DNA of 64,000 bases from Cubamyces lactineus. Lineage: Eukaryota > Basidiomycota > Agaricomycetes > Polyporales > Polyporaceae. The position numbers were made by a program, and so were the translations under genes. The DNA is taken from NCBI GenBank assembly GCA_022376465.1, contig JACDTU010000009.1, positions 1,405,015-1,469,014 on the forward strand. The letters run 5' to 3'. Shown in pieces: positions 54,905 to 64,000 of this stretch (its first letter is position 1; each line of letters begins with the position of its first letter). The notes beneath the pieces are model-generated. The model saw nothing but the letters and a program-made list of their open reading frames with translations. It searched no databases and had not been told where the DNA came from.

Positions 54905-56433
54905 TCAGAGTTGGGCCCTTCCTTCCTGCTGCTTGCGCAGGAACTGGTTCTGCATGACGAGCAGAAGCGCGTATAGCGTCTCCATACGCTGTAATCCACC
55001 CTTGATTAGCTCTCACATCCTCCAGAACGAGCAAGCAGCCATCGCGCACCGGCAAGCTCACGCCCGCTTTCCGTCCCATGCGCACGACCTCACCCACGAC
55101 ATGCTCGACCTCCATCGGCCTCTGCTGCTGCACGTCGACCAGCATGCTCGGTACGTGCACGCTGTCCGGGCGAGCGTGCAGCCTCGCGGTGTTCGCCAGC
55201 GCCTTCTGCACGACGTCCGGGTCGAGCCCGGGCACGTCCCCCGCGGGCGGGAAGAGCGTCTTCCCGAGCTCGTACATCTCCGTCAGGGTGTCGTGCAGGA
55301 ACGGGATCGTGTACGCCCCGATGGCGGGGGACGCGTGCGGGATGCCCTCCGTCGCCTTGATACTCGCACTCGCACTCGCGCTCGCGCTCGCGGCCGCCTC
55401 GAACACTTCCCGCGCGGTCTCTTCAGCGGAGGGCTGCCCACCCTCGCGCCCAGGCTCGAGATGGGGCGGGCGGAAGAAGGCGCGGAGGGAGGCATGGGCG
55501 AGTGCGGCGGAGGCGCCGAGGACGGCGTTCCAGAGGTTCTTGGTGTACTTGACGCGCTGGATCTCGGGCACGAGCGTCACGTCGGAGCCGCCTGCGGACA
55601 GCATCCGGGCGAACTCGGTGAGGTGCGCGGGGTGGGCTGCGTCAGCTGTGGTGGTGGTGGAGGTGGGTGGACGGTGGATGCCCATGTGGACGCGGTCCTG
55701 GAGAGGAGCGTGATAGCGGGTTAGCGGTGCATATACAGGAGTGGCGAATGCTATCAGGAGAGCTGGAAACGCACGAATTCGCCATGCTCTACGACGTTCT
55801 TGTCGAGGAGCCCGGTGCCGATCCAGACGGCAGTACCGATGATGCGCGGCTCCTCGTCTGGGTGGAGACGCTTGAGGGCGTCGTAGAGGTCGACCTCGAC
55901 GTTGAGCCCGTTCTGGAAGAGAACGTACGTCGGCTGCGGGTGGGCGTCCGAGTAGGGCGGAGAGAGCAGAGGGCGGAGAAGCGCGGGGGTGCGCTGGATC
56001 TCTGGGATGGCCTTGGTGGAGAGGAGGACGTACTCGTACGGCCGATCGAGGGCACTCTCGATGTTCGGGAACACTGGCGCAACGTCAGGGCAGGCAGGAC
56101 AACGCAGAGGATAACGCGTACGTCTGTCAGGCCGCCATCCTTGGATGTTGCCGTACTTGCGGCTCTGGAAGTCCATCCCCTTTGCTGTGAATCGTTAGCT
56201 CCAGCCTAACCCCAGTCTGCATGCAACGCGCAGCTGACCGTTGACAGCATCGTAGTTGCTACGCGCGACGACAGTCACTCGGGCGAGTCCACTGCGCTTC
56301 AGGATCAGCGAGTCTGCGGTAGCACACCGACATCGGGTTGTGAGTAGTGTACCGCTGGATGGGAAAGTAGCGTACATATTGCGCCTACTGCGCCGTATCC
56401 GACGAGGAGAACGTCCTTGAGCTGCGACGCCAT
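54905..56433 (-). CDS. 2-dehydropantoate 2-reductase-like protein (ApbA/PanE)
   Basis: Six exons are 56376-56433, 56239-56313, 56122-56184, 55775-56073, 55050-55697 and 54905-54988, giving 408 aa with all phases closing. The N-terminal Rossmann motif is DVLLVGYGAVGAIYSL, split by the first intron. YEYVLLSTKAIPE, TYVLFQNGLNVE and GTAVWIGTG match the ketopantoate reductase NADPH domain. The C-terminal helical domain includes VKYTKNLWNAVLG, with the catalytic Lys-Asn pair, and ends LYALLLVMQNQFLRKQQ. The family reduces ketopantoate to pantoate for CoA synthesis, but fungi have several paralogs of unknown substrate. It converges with coronin (213 nt apart) and diverges from the DAO-type gene. Confidence 0.85.
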
Positions 56434-56636
56434 CTCCCTTGCTCGCCGTGCAGTCGCAAGATGGCCATCGCCAGATTGGGACTTGTGGGTCCGCCGGCCC
56501 CCCGGCCCGTCTCCCCCCCGCATCGGATTCGGATTCGACCGCTGACTCCTCCCTCCTACTCCACTCTCAGATAAGAGGTTGGTGAGTGTTATAGGCACAG
56601 AGGCAAGTCGCCCAGTCGAGGCAAGCTTCGCGTCGA
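56434..56636. promoter_or_regulatory. Short divergent promoter
   Basis: Only 203 nt lie between the start codons of the ketopantoate-reductase-like gene (-) and the DAO-type oxidoreductase (+). It is C-rich in the middle (GGCCCCCCGGCCCGTCTCCC), with no clear TATA box. Confidence 0.5.
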
Positions 56637-58596
56637 ATGCACTTGACCAGCATCCCAGGCCGCGCCCTACGCTCTCGACTGATTGCTCCTTTGCTCGCCA
56701 TGGCCACCCTTCCCGTCTTCCTCAACGTCTACGCGGAACAGCAAGCCACCCTCGCACGCCCCGTACATGCTGCGCCTGCGCCACTGCCCGTGCCCAATCC
56801 CACAAAGTCCTTCTGGATAGATACCCCGGGCGCGAACCCTCTCGCAAAGGAGGGCAGCCTAGGGCCACTCACGGCCGATGCGGACATTGCCATCATTGGC
56901 TCCGGCATCTCCGGCGTATCCGCCGCCTACCATCTTTCGCGTCTCCTCGCAGAGGCTGGCGACGCGAACAAGCCACTCAAGATCGTCGTCCTCGAGGCCA
57001 GGGATTTCTGTTCGTAGCAAACTCGCTCTTCACCTTTGCAAGCGAACCCAGCTGATCCTTTCATGTCAGGCTCTGGCGCGACAGGTACTGCATCCAATCC
57101 AAGAATACACTCTTCCTGTCCTGACATGCACTTTAGGCAGGAACGGCGGGCACCTCACGGCGGCTGCCTTTGAAGATTTCACGGCACACAGCGCCCTCTT
57201 CGGGACAGATGATGCCAAACGAGCAATCGCGCTCGAGCAGCGGACTGTCTCCCAGATCGTCAACCTCGTCAAACAGTCTGGAAACGAGGGCGCACTCGAC
57301 CTCGTCCCGGGCGGGCGTGTCAACTTGCTCTTCACAGAGCCTGAGGTCGTCCAAGCCAGGATCGATCTCGAGGCAGCCAAAGCAGCTGGCATCGACGTCA
57401 GTCATGTCGATTTCCTCACCAAGGAGCAGGTCGAGAAGGTTGGTTCAATGTTCTCCTCAGCATATTCTATTGCTCATGAATTACACAGGAGTATGGTGCG
57501 TCGTACCCGGCCTTCCGCACACCAGGGTACAACATCTGGCCTCTCAAGCTCGTCACTCACTTGTACAACCTCGGCAAGACAATCGGAGAAAATTCATCCA
57601 CGTCCTCTCTTCACCTTCATACCAACACGCCCGTCACTGACATCGCCGCGATATCCGACGCTACTTCTTCACGGCGCTGGAACCTCACCACGCCGCGAGG
57701 ACCCATTGCCGCATCACATATACTACATGCGACAAACGCCTACGCATCTCATCTCCTCCCTCACCTACGAGGACCCTCCGGCATAGTGCCTACCCGCGGA
57801 CAGATCATCGCCACCCGTGCAGCAGTCCCAGAGCAAACCTTGACTCGCAGCGCGTTCACCGGAAACGAAGGCTTCGAGTACTGGTTCCCGCGCCCGCTCG
57901 AACCCGGCCAAACGAACCCGCTCGTCATCCTGGGCGGCGGGCGCGAAGCCACGAAGCCGACGTTCGAGCTGTACGTGACGGACGACTCGACGGTGAACCC
58001 TGCTGTCGGCGATGCGTTGCGCAAGTTCCTCCCGGTCGTGTTCCCTGGTAAGTACGAGGAGGGTAAAGAGCCCGAGATGGAATGGGTGCGTGTTGATGCC
58101 CTCCGTTACGAAGTTGGAAGCGTATCGGTCGCTGATCCTTGGTCGCTGATTCTTGGGTGTAGAGCGGGATCATGGGATTCACGAAGACAGGAGATCCCTT
58201 CGTACGTGTTATACTCTTGTTTGATCACGCGAGCGACTCGTTGACTGCGTTCTGCAGGTTGGTCCAATCATAGACCCTTCCGACCCCACAAGCACGGCGT
58301 ACGCAGGGCAATACATCTCCGCCGGCTTCACAGGGCACGGTATGCCCCGTACCTTCTCCTGGTGCGTCCCTCCGAGTCGTTCCTACCCTCATCTCCATCC
58401 TATTTCTTCCGCGCGCGCCACTCCTGCCACTTGACAACGTTCATTCGTGTGTTGACTTTTCTGTTTCGCCGTTTCGCCGTTTCGCAGTGCCGAGGCCGTC
58501 GCGCAGATGATGGTGGCGGATATCCAAGGCAAGGAGTGGTCGGTCCCGGAGTGGCTGCCTCGTCACCATCTGACGATGAACCGGCTCGACGAGTGA
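56637..58596 (+). CDS. FAD-dependent oxidoreductase, DAO family
   Basis: Seven exons are 56637-57009, 57070-57084, 57137-57438, 57489-58085, 58163-58201, 58258-58361 and 58488-58596, encoding 512 aa. A dinucleotide-binding motif (IAIIGSGISGVSAAYHLS) is followed by LEARDFCSGATGRNGGHL, typical of DAO/glycine-oxidase-type enzymes. SGAT is encoded by a 15-nt exon. Later parts are YPAFRTPGYNIWPLKLV, HATNAYASHLLP, PTRGQIIAT and the C-terminal GQYISAGFTGHGMPRTFSC. It probably oxidises an amine or amino acid, producing H2O2; the substrate is unknown. The first ~35 residues could be a targeting peptide, or translation may start at Met22 (56700). Confidence 0.85.
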
Positions 58597-59555
58597 ATCG
58601 TGCCTACTGGGACTTTCAGTTGGAGCCCACCTTCGAGGTGTACGGGTACAGAATACGTATTGATACCCCTGGAATAGCACTATCGGGGATTATCCTGGAA
58701 TCTCGGGCACGTCAACTTGAAAGGTGTTGAAATTGGGTAAGTCACTGCGATCGCCTGCTTGCTTGTTGTATTTTGCTGCACTTCGTGCACCCCCGAGCGA
58801 CGCACTTAGTCTTCAAGTTCATCTTCGACGGCACGAGTACGCCTCCTGACCTCTATTAGCCTCAACTCACACGAACGCCCCGAACTTCATGTGTAAGTGT
58901 TCCAACCTCTGCGTCGCTCGCGTTTAATTCTCACAACTCGACATCTCCCCAAGTCACTCTTGTTTCCGCTGACGTACTTTCTGCGTTATCAAGCCAAACA
59001 TAACGCACTAGTTTGCGCTTACAGCCTCTCGAGACTCACGAAGTTGTACTGGGGAACCCTGAGTGCCATTGGCACGTCCCTGAACGACATGTCCATCGCG
59101 AGGGAGACAGTCATCTGCCTCAAGTTCGGGGCTTGTGGGTCGCCTCGGAGTCGTATTTTGCTCTGACCGGCCGATCTAGGAATCAGGGCGACTCTCAACA
59201 ATTACGGGTGCATTCTAGAATCATTTGACTAGAAACGCACTTCTCAGCGCTGCTGTATCTGCAGAGTCGCGATCTTGAGTTCGTTGCGTCCAAACGCGCG
59301 TACTTGAAGCGTCCAAGTGCTCTGAACCCTCCACTATGCGACTGCCAAAGCAGGTACTCGACGTCCCCCCACCGCCCTTAGGGTTATGAGAGGAAAAGGG
59401 AGGTTGGAGGGTTGGAAATAGACCCTAACCCCAACCCTATGTGTAGGCGCCTTGGGGTTAGAGACTACCATATATGGAAACATCCCTAAGAGGAGGATGG
59501 TTACAAGACGGTCGGAGGGGCACCGAACGATACTATGTCTTGATCTGGGGTTTGC
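58597..59555. other. Intergenic region with telomere-like short strings
   Basis: No gene is seen. Near 59380-59460 there are isolated TTAGGG-type and CCCTAACCCCAACCCTA strings, too short to be a telomere array. Confidence 0.5.
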
Positions 59556-59559
59556 GGGA

Positions 59560-59935
59560 GGGCGTCACTCCTGGAGTGACGGGCCAGGGCAGGGACAGGT
59601 TGACGGGTAAGGGTAGACTCTAAGCGTGGTTGTGCGTAGGGGACGGGGCGTCACTCCGGGAGTGACGGGCCAGGGCACGGACAGGTTGACGGGGGTAGAC
59701 TCTAAGCATGGTTGTGAGTCAGGGACGGGGCGTCACTCCTGGAGTGATGGGCCAGGGCACGGACGAATAGCTGCTGGCATTGAGATGGGTGAGATGGCAG
59801 CGGGCGGGGCGTCACTCCTGGAGTGACGGGCCAGGGCACGGACAGGTTGACGGGGGTAGAATCTAAGCGTGGTTGTGAGCAGCGGGCAGGGCATCACTCC
59901 TGGAGTGACGGGCCAGGGCATGGACAGGTTGACAA
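59560..59935. repeat. Minisatellite of ~82-bp units, each with a palindrome
   Basis: Five tandem copies begin near 59566, 59648, 59728, 59808 and 59889. Each opens with CGTCACTCCTGGAGTGACG or a close variant, a perfect 9-bp inverted repeat around one central base. It continues with GGCCAGGGCACGGACAGGTTGACGGG-type sequence in two parts. Copy 2 changes only the loop base (T to G), so both arms stay paired. Copy 3 has a divergent second half. No coding potential is apparent. Confidence 0.9.
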
Positions 59936-60117
59936 CTTACCTAGAGATCAATGGCTACAATGTATGTGTAGGATAGCAGACTGCAGTTAACACGCAATGG
60001 AAAAGGGGGAATAGGAATAATTCTAGCGCTATAATCCCCCAAGGCCGAGTGCGCACTCGGCCGGTTGCGAGGTTGCAAGCTTTTAGGCGCGCGCTTAACG
60101 GGCGCTTCAACACAGAT

Positions 60118-60205
60118 GCCACCGGCGCTCATCACGGCCATCACCGGCCATCCTCCCCCACGGGCGCTCATCACGGCCATCCTCCCCCACGGGCGCTCGT
60201 TTTCA
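60118..60205. repeat. Short tandem duplication
   Basis: A unit containing GGCGCTCATCACGGCCATC and CCTCCCCCAC is repeated two to three times in tandem with a period of about 30 nt. It is GC-rich and non-coding. Confidence 0.75.
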
Positions 60206-61365
60206 ACAGGTTGTCACAAATTGGGACATTTCCCCGGCTCTAGGCCTAGGTGGAATGTTCTGGTTGATTGCCCAAGTACGCTGATTGGTCAGATCTTGGG
60301 CTGGGCAAAGGGCATGCTCAGCACATGACTCAGACTGGTTCAGATGACTGTCTTAGTAACGTAAAGTACCAGGGGTCTCTCCCCAGTCCCCTGGGGGACC
60401 GGTCTGCATGTATATAATACCCCCTGCCTGAGGGCTACCCCCCTCAGACTAATCCACTCATTGTCTAAGCTCAACTACCTCTAGCCTAACAAGCCTTCTT
60501 ACCTTACCCTTGTTACGCTCTGTGCTGTAACCCCGAAGTCCGATCCCTGAACCCCCGTACTCCGCTCCTTACTCCGCACTTCGTACTCTGTACTTCGGAC
60601 TTCCCTTAACCCCATGACTTACATGTCTCAGATAACCCCTCATGGCGCTACCTACATGAGGCTTTTGCTTACTGAGCTATCTGCGTTATCTTACCGTTGG
60701 CAAGTTACTTTGTACTTTCGTTCTACTCCTTCCTATCACGTACATCTCTTATTGTTTTTATTGGGTTTCTGACTTAGTGTCATGATCTGTGCTGGAATGG
60801 CATGTCATGGCATTAGGAACTGCTTATATAGATCTGGACAACTATGCTGATAACCTCAGCATAGTGGCCTTTTGGCCCAGTTGTTAGATTGTGTTATTGT
60901 CCGGGCACGGTCTCTTACACTTAGTATAAATACTGCCCTGGAATGTAGTAACTACTCAGTTCGGAAATCTCGTTAACCTTGTTATACTGGTTCACCTCGT
61001 AGTCCGACACTCAACTCCGACCCCCTAGTTCGACCAACCATCGTTCCCTTCCTACCAACCCCTCCAACCCAACCCCTTTCCCAAGTCCGACCTCCATCCC
61101 GTCAAGTCCGTACTCCGAAGTCCGCAAATAGAGGACACCGAGTCGGAACCCATGCATTACTAATAGTTTCGCGAAAGTCCTCACAACAGTGCTAGTCCGA
61201 CCTCCGGTCGTACTCTGACCCCGAACTCCGTCCAAGTCCCGACCACCGGAGTTGTACCCCCAGACGGCACGGTCCTAACAACCCTTCTATTCTCACCTCT
61301 ATTTCTACCCAGTGAGTATTTCAGTTTGAGTCTTACTGTTATACAGGTGCTTCATTCTCACACCA
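60206..61365. other. Non-coding, LTR-like promoter blocks
   Basis: There is no ORF of note. Two blocks have promoter-like structure: TATATAATA near 60412 preceded by a CCAGGGG/CCCCTGG inverted repeat, and TATAAATA near 60922 with a GCTGATAACCTCAGCATAG hairpin just upstream. Between and after them, AGTCCGAC/ACTCCG strings recur many times (60530-60605 and 61000-61250). This is compatible with solo LTRs of retrotransposons, but I could not match termini or target duplications. Confidence 0.3.
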
Positions 61366-62050
61366 CACATTGGGTGCCCTCAATTTTTTGTTTTAAATTA
61401 TAATTTCTCATTTTAATTTCCCATAACTTTGCTTACCCAAAACTATTGCCATGATTCACACTTTTTGAATGGGAAGGCTGTATCTCCACCATTTCTGACT
61501 CAATGACCATGATTCAACTACCAATAGAAAGGTGTGCATCATGGCTTTCCCATGGCATGCCAATCACGTGATTTGGAGCTCTGGAAGCGACAATATTCCC
61601 TACTCTTTGGAGCAACTGCATGGCAAGGGTTTTGTTGCTGGCCCAAATCATGACCAAGATCCATACATTTCAGGCAGTCTAATACTTGGTGTACCCCCCT
61701 TGGCCTTCAACAACAGCTGCAACCCTCCTAGGCATGCTCTCAATCAAGTCTCTGCATTTCTTGACTGAAATCTTCTCCCCACTCTGCCTCTACCCTTTTT
61801 CACAACTCATCAATTGATACCAGTGGCTCCTTGTGGCTGGCCCGCTTGCGTTTGAGGATACCCCCAGAGGTGCTTGATAGGGTTAAGGTCAGGAGATTGG
61901 GGCTGTCCACTTTGCTGGTGTGCTTGGGATCATTGTCTTGCTGGAAGACAATGTCATCGGGGGTTTGGCCCCAATACTCAAGGCTATCCTGCACAGCATC
62001 CTCCAGGATGCTGACATAGAGGTTGGCGCCCTCAATCTTCATCACATATT
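61366..62050 (-). pseudogene. Tc1/mariner transposase relic
   Basis: The minus strand from 62045 reads KIEGANLYVSILEDAVQDSL, then DDIVFQQDNDPKHTSK, a hallmark of Tc1-type DDE transposases. Next comes SPDLNPIKHLWG in a shifted frame and LKRKRASHKEP back in the first. Stops follow, and the end encodes a GGYTKY-type C-terminus near 61690. There are at least two frameshifts and several stops, and everything upstream of the second catalytic Asp is missing. The string TGGGTGCCCTCAATTTTTT at about 61371 may be the terminal inverted repeat. It is an old, dead copy. Confidence 0.85.
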
Positions 62051-62220
62051 CAGGCCCCCGGAGTCATTTGTTCTGGTCTCTCGAGTCCGGCTTGTCTTCT
62101 CCTCCCATGCTTCTGCGAGTCACACTGGACATGCTGCTTCGGCCCTCTATGCGTCTCACCTATGTTCCTTCCGCATCGTATAGTTGTCGATGACCTTTTG
62201 TATATTCTAATGAAGTGAGC

Positions 62221-62780
62221 GAAGTCGTACGAGGCCCAAGAAGCACTATCGGGTGAAGCTTACTAAGCGCGCAGAAAGCCAAGCGTCTGGTCAGAAAGTG
62301 ATAGGAAAAAAGACCGACGACGCGTTGACGATTCGCACCCGCCCAAATAAGCGCTCATTGAGCTCGTCGCTTCCTGTCGCTTCATGCAAATCGCGCCGTC
62401 AAGACAGCCTTGCGAACGACCGACCGACCGACAAGAATTGAGCACCCCTAGTGGAGCGTATGCTGCCATCCTCTCTCCCCGAGCTGACGGACGCGTACCA
62501 TGCAACAAGCTCGTCATACATGCATGAAGAAGAGCCAGTGTTCGCAGAAAACCCCCACCTCACCCCCGAGTCCCCTCTGCTAATGCCAGAGCACCTGAAG
62601 ACGCTGCCATCGACTCAACGGGAGCCGTTCGTGTTGCAGATTCCCGACCGACCGATGACACCCGACTCGCCGCCGCCACAACCGAAGTTGCCACTGCCAT
62701 CGCCTAGCACGCCGTCACCATCGTTCCTCGTCCCCACCCCCCGATCACGGTCGTTCTTTGCGTCATTGACTGGCCGCTAG
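62221..62780 (+). CDS. Hypothetical proline/serine-rich protein, possibly partial
   Basis: The open frame 62451-62780 (109 aa) is rich in Pro, Ser and Leu, with SPPPQPKLPLPSPSTPSPSF and a C-terminal RSRSFFASLTGR. A Lys/Arg-rich open stretch (62253-62438) lies just upstream in another frame and ends with a stop. They may be exons of one disordered protein or a relic. I do not recognise a family. It lies between a transposase relic and a truncated gene, so it may not be functional. Confidence 0.35.
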
Positions 62781-62978
62781 TGCTGGAGAAGGAGAAAGCT
62801 CGTCATCAGCGGTGCACCGCTCGACCTGTGTGCGTTGCGCGCGCGACAGCCTGCGGCGGAAGTGGAGCTGCGTGCAGTGGAACGGGCCACTGTGATATCG
62901 ATCCTGTATGAATTTATCCAGCGCGCATGTGATTTGCTAAATTCATCCATTGTGATGCTGAAAAACACATTGACTCAC

Positions 62979-64000
62979 TCGTTCAGTATCCGCATCGGTA
63001 CAAGCGCAGATAAGGAGCTCTCTTGCGACATTTTGCTCGCCATTCTCTGCCTCCAACTTGACGGCCGCAAGCCAAATCTGCTCGCTTTCTGATTTGGCCA
63101 CGAACGCGCGCTCCAGGACCTCGCGAGCCGCAGGTACGTCGCCTGCCATCCATTGCTCCTTCGCCCACATGAGCCAGAGAACTTCGGCCTGCGGACAATG
63201 ATGCACCGTCCACTTGAGGATGGCATTGAGTGATTCCCTGAGGAAAGATAGTCAGCATAATGGATAACAGCGATCGTACAAGGAGGTACTGACTTTGTTT
63301 CGTGTGCCTTCTCGAGGTCGGCTGCCTTACGCCGTAGGCTCTTGTCGGGGAATACCCTAAGCGCATACGCGAGGATCGCCCTTGCGGCATCGACGTCGCC
63401 CTTGGCCTCTGCTGCCTCCGCGTCAGCCGTCCAAGTGTCAAATCGGTCCTCTTCTTCGGCATCCATAGCAATCGTAGCCTTGATGATGGCTTCGCACGTC
63501 CGGATCGCGCCCTCATTCTCGCACCGCTCAGCCTCCTTCAGCCACTGCTCACGCGCAAAAAGCACTTGATGGCGCTGGAGCTCACGCACACCCGCCTCAA
63601 TGGTCTTGTCGACGGCGACAAGCTCTTTGTCCTGTTCGAGGGCTGTGTAGTGCATAGTGAGCTAGGTAAGAGTGCACATGAACAAGGGGCGCTGTACCTT
63701 TCTTCAGGACTCGTTTCTTCGCTTTCACGTCGTGCTCCGGATCAGCAGCAGCCAACCAGATCTTGACACTCTGTCCAACATGTTGTACGGCGATCGCAAG
63801 GATGACGTCGGCATCGTCATTATTCTGGCGGACATAACGGTCAGCAACTTCTGTTAAACCATAGGTATTAATGAGCTCACATGTAACCGCGCAGCCTCCA
63901 ACCAAACATCCTCGTTCTTCGGACATTGCTTGCAGCCCTGCTTGATCATGTTGCGTGCGGCCGCCATCCTGCCAGCACACTCTTCCAATCGTGCTGCGGC
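62979..64000 (-). pseudogene. PRP6: PRP6-like pre-mRNA splicing factor, truncated (5' part beyond window)
   Basis: Four exons are visible: 63881 to beyond 64000, 63698-63824, 63294-63642 and 62979-63237, all in phase. They encode HAT/TPR repeats typical of the U4/U6.U5 tri-snRNP protein Prp6: [61 protein letters not shown] and [18 protein letters not shown]. Two defects appear. After KAKKRVLKKALE the sequence jumps to QDKELVAVDKTIE, so one or two repeats expected between them are missing. After DADTER the donor GTGAGT is present, but no following exon matches the remaining ~200 residues; read-through gives a stop at 62943. It is likely a truncated duplicate. The true gene may be elsewhere. 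Confidence 0.7.

Noticed and set aside
54564..55724. Long ORFs over the ketopantoate-reductase-like gene, including the unspliced minus ORF to 54564
   Set aside because: The plus ORF is a shadow. The minus ORF runs through an intron and loses the family C-terminus, which is restored by splicing at 54989-55049.
59380..59450. Telomere-like TTAGGG/CCCTAA strings
   Set aside because: They are single units, not an array, so there is no evidence of a chromosome end or interstitial telomere.
1..64000. CRISPR arrays, rRNA genes or bacterial operons
   Set aside because: No regularly spaced repeats or rRNA sequence were seen; gene structure is clearly eukaryotic.

Overview
This window is nuclear DNA of a basidiomycete fungus, most likely an Agaricomycete. 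The evidence is the dense genes with many 48-80 nt introns (GT-AG, branch sites like CTGAC or CTAAC), DUF6533-type membrane proteins, a HET-domain gene, small secreted proteins, non-LTR retrotransposons with an RNase H domain, and a Tc1-type relic. Coordinates of spliced genes were worked out by hand from splice signals, reading phase and family similarity.

The window has three parts. (1) About 1-36 kb is accessory. It holds six paralogous DUF6533-type multi-span membrane protein genes: A 3325-5156 (-), B 6026-7813 (-), C 8887-10597 (-), D 24406-26156 (-), E 28420-30178 (+, broken) and F 33835-35472 (-). It also holds two small secreted protein genes (22993-23602 and 32988-33347). A composite of two LINE elements joined head to head (12960-21621) sits between genes C and D. 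The spaces between these genes carry only short hydrophobic ORF pieces. (2) About 36-58.6 kb is compact and mostly conserved: a flavin monooxygenase, a PaiB-like FMN-barrel protein, a HET-domain protein, ORC1, mitochondrial glycine cleavage T-protein, ALG5, an ETT1-like protein, coronin, a ketopantoate-reductase-like protein and a DAO-type flavin oxidoreductase. T-protein/ALG5 and ketopantoate reductase/DAO are divergent pairs; coronin and ketopantoate reductase converge. (3) About 58.6-64 kb is repeat-rich: a palindrome-bearing minisatellite, LTR-like promoter blocks, a Tc1 transposase relic, and a truncated PRP6 splicing-factor copy at the right edge.

The most unusual signal is in the DUF6533 family. 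Each of the six paralogs needs two separate exons of only 2 nt to stay in frame. The first lies after the DUF6533 exon, spelled AG in five copies and GT in one, always AG|NN|GT. The second lies after the fourth membrane-segment exon, spelled TG, CG, GG, TG, TG, CA. A 16-nt exon follows later in each gene. For gene B the complete 13-exon model closes with correct phase at every junction and gives 352 aa. Ordinary gene finders would miss these exons, so the family is probably mis-annotated elsewhere. A second striking structure is the head-to-head pair of unrelated LINEs, which end in the same ~45 nt plus a (TCC)n tail.
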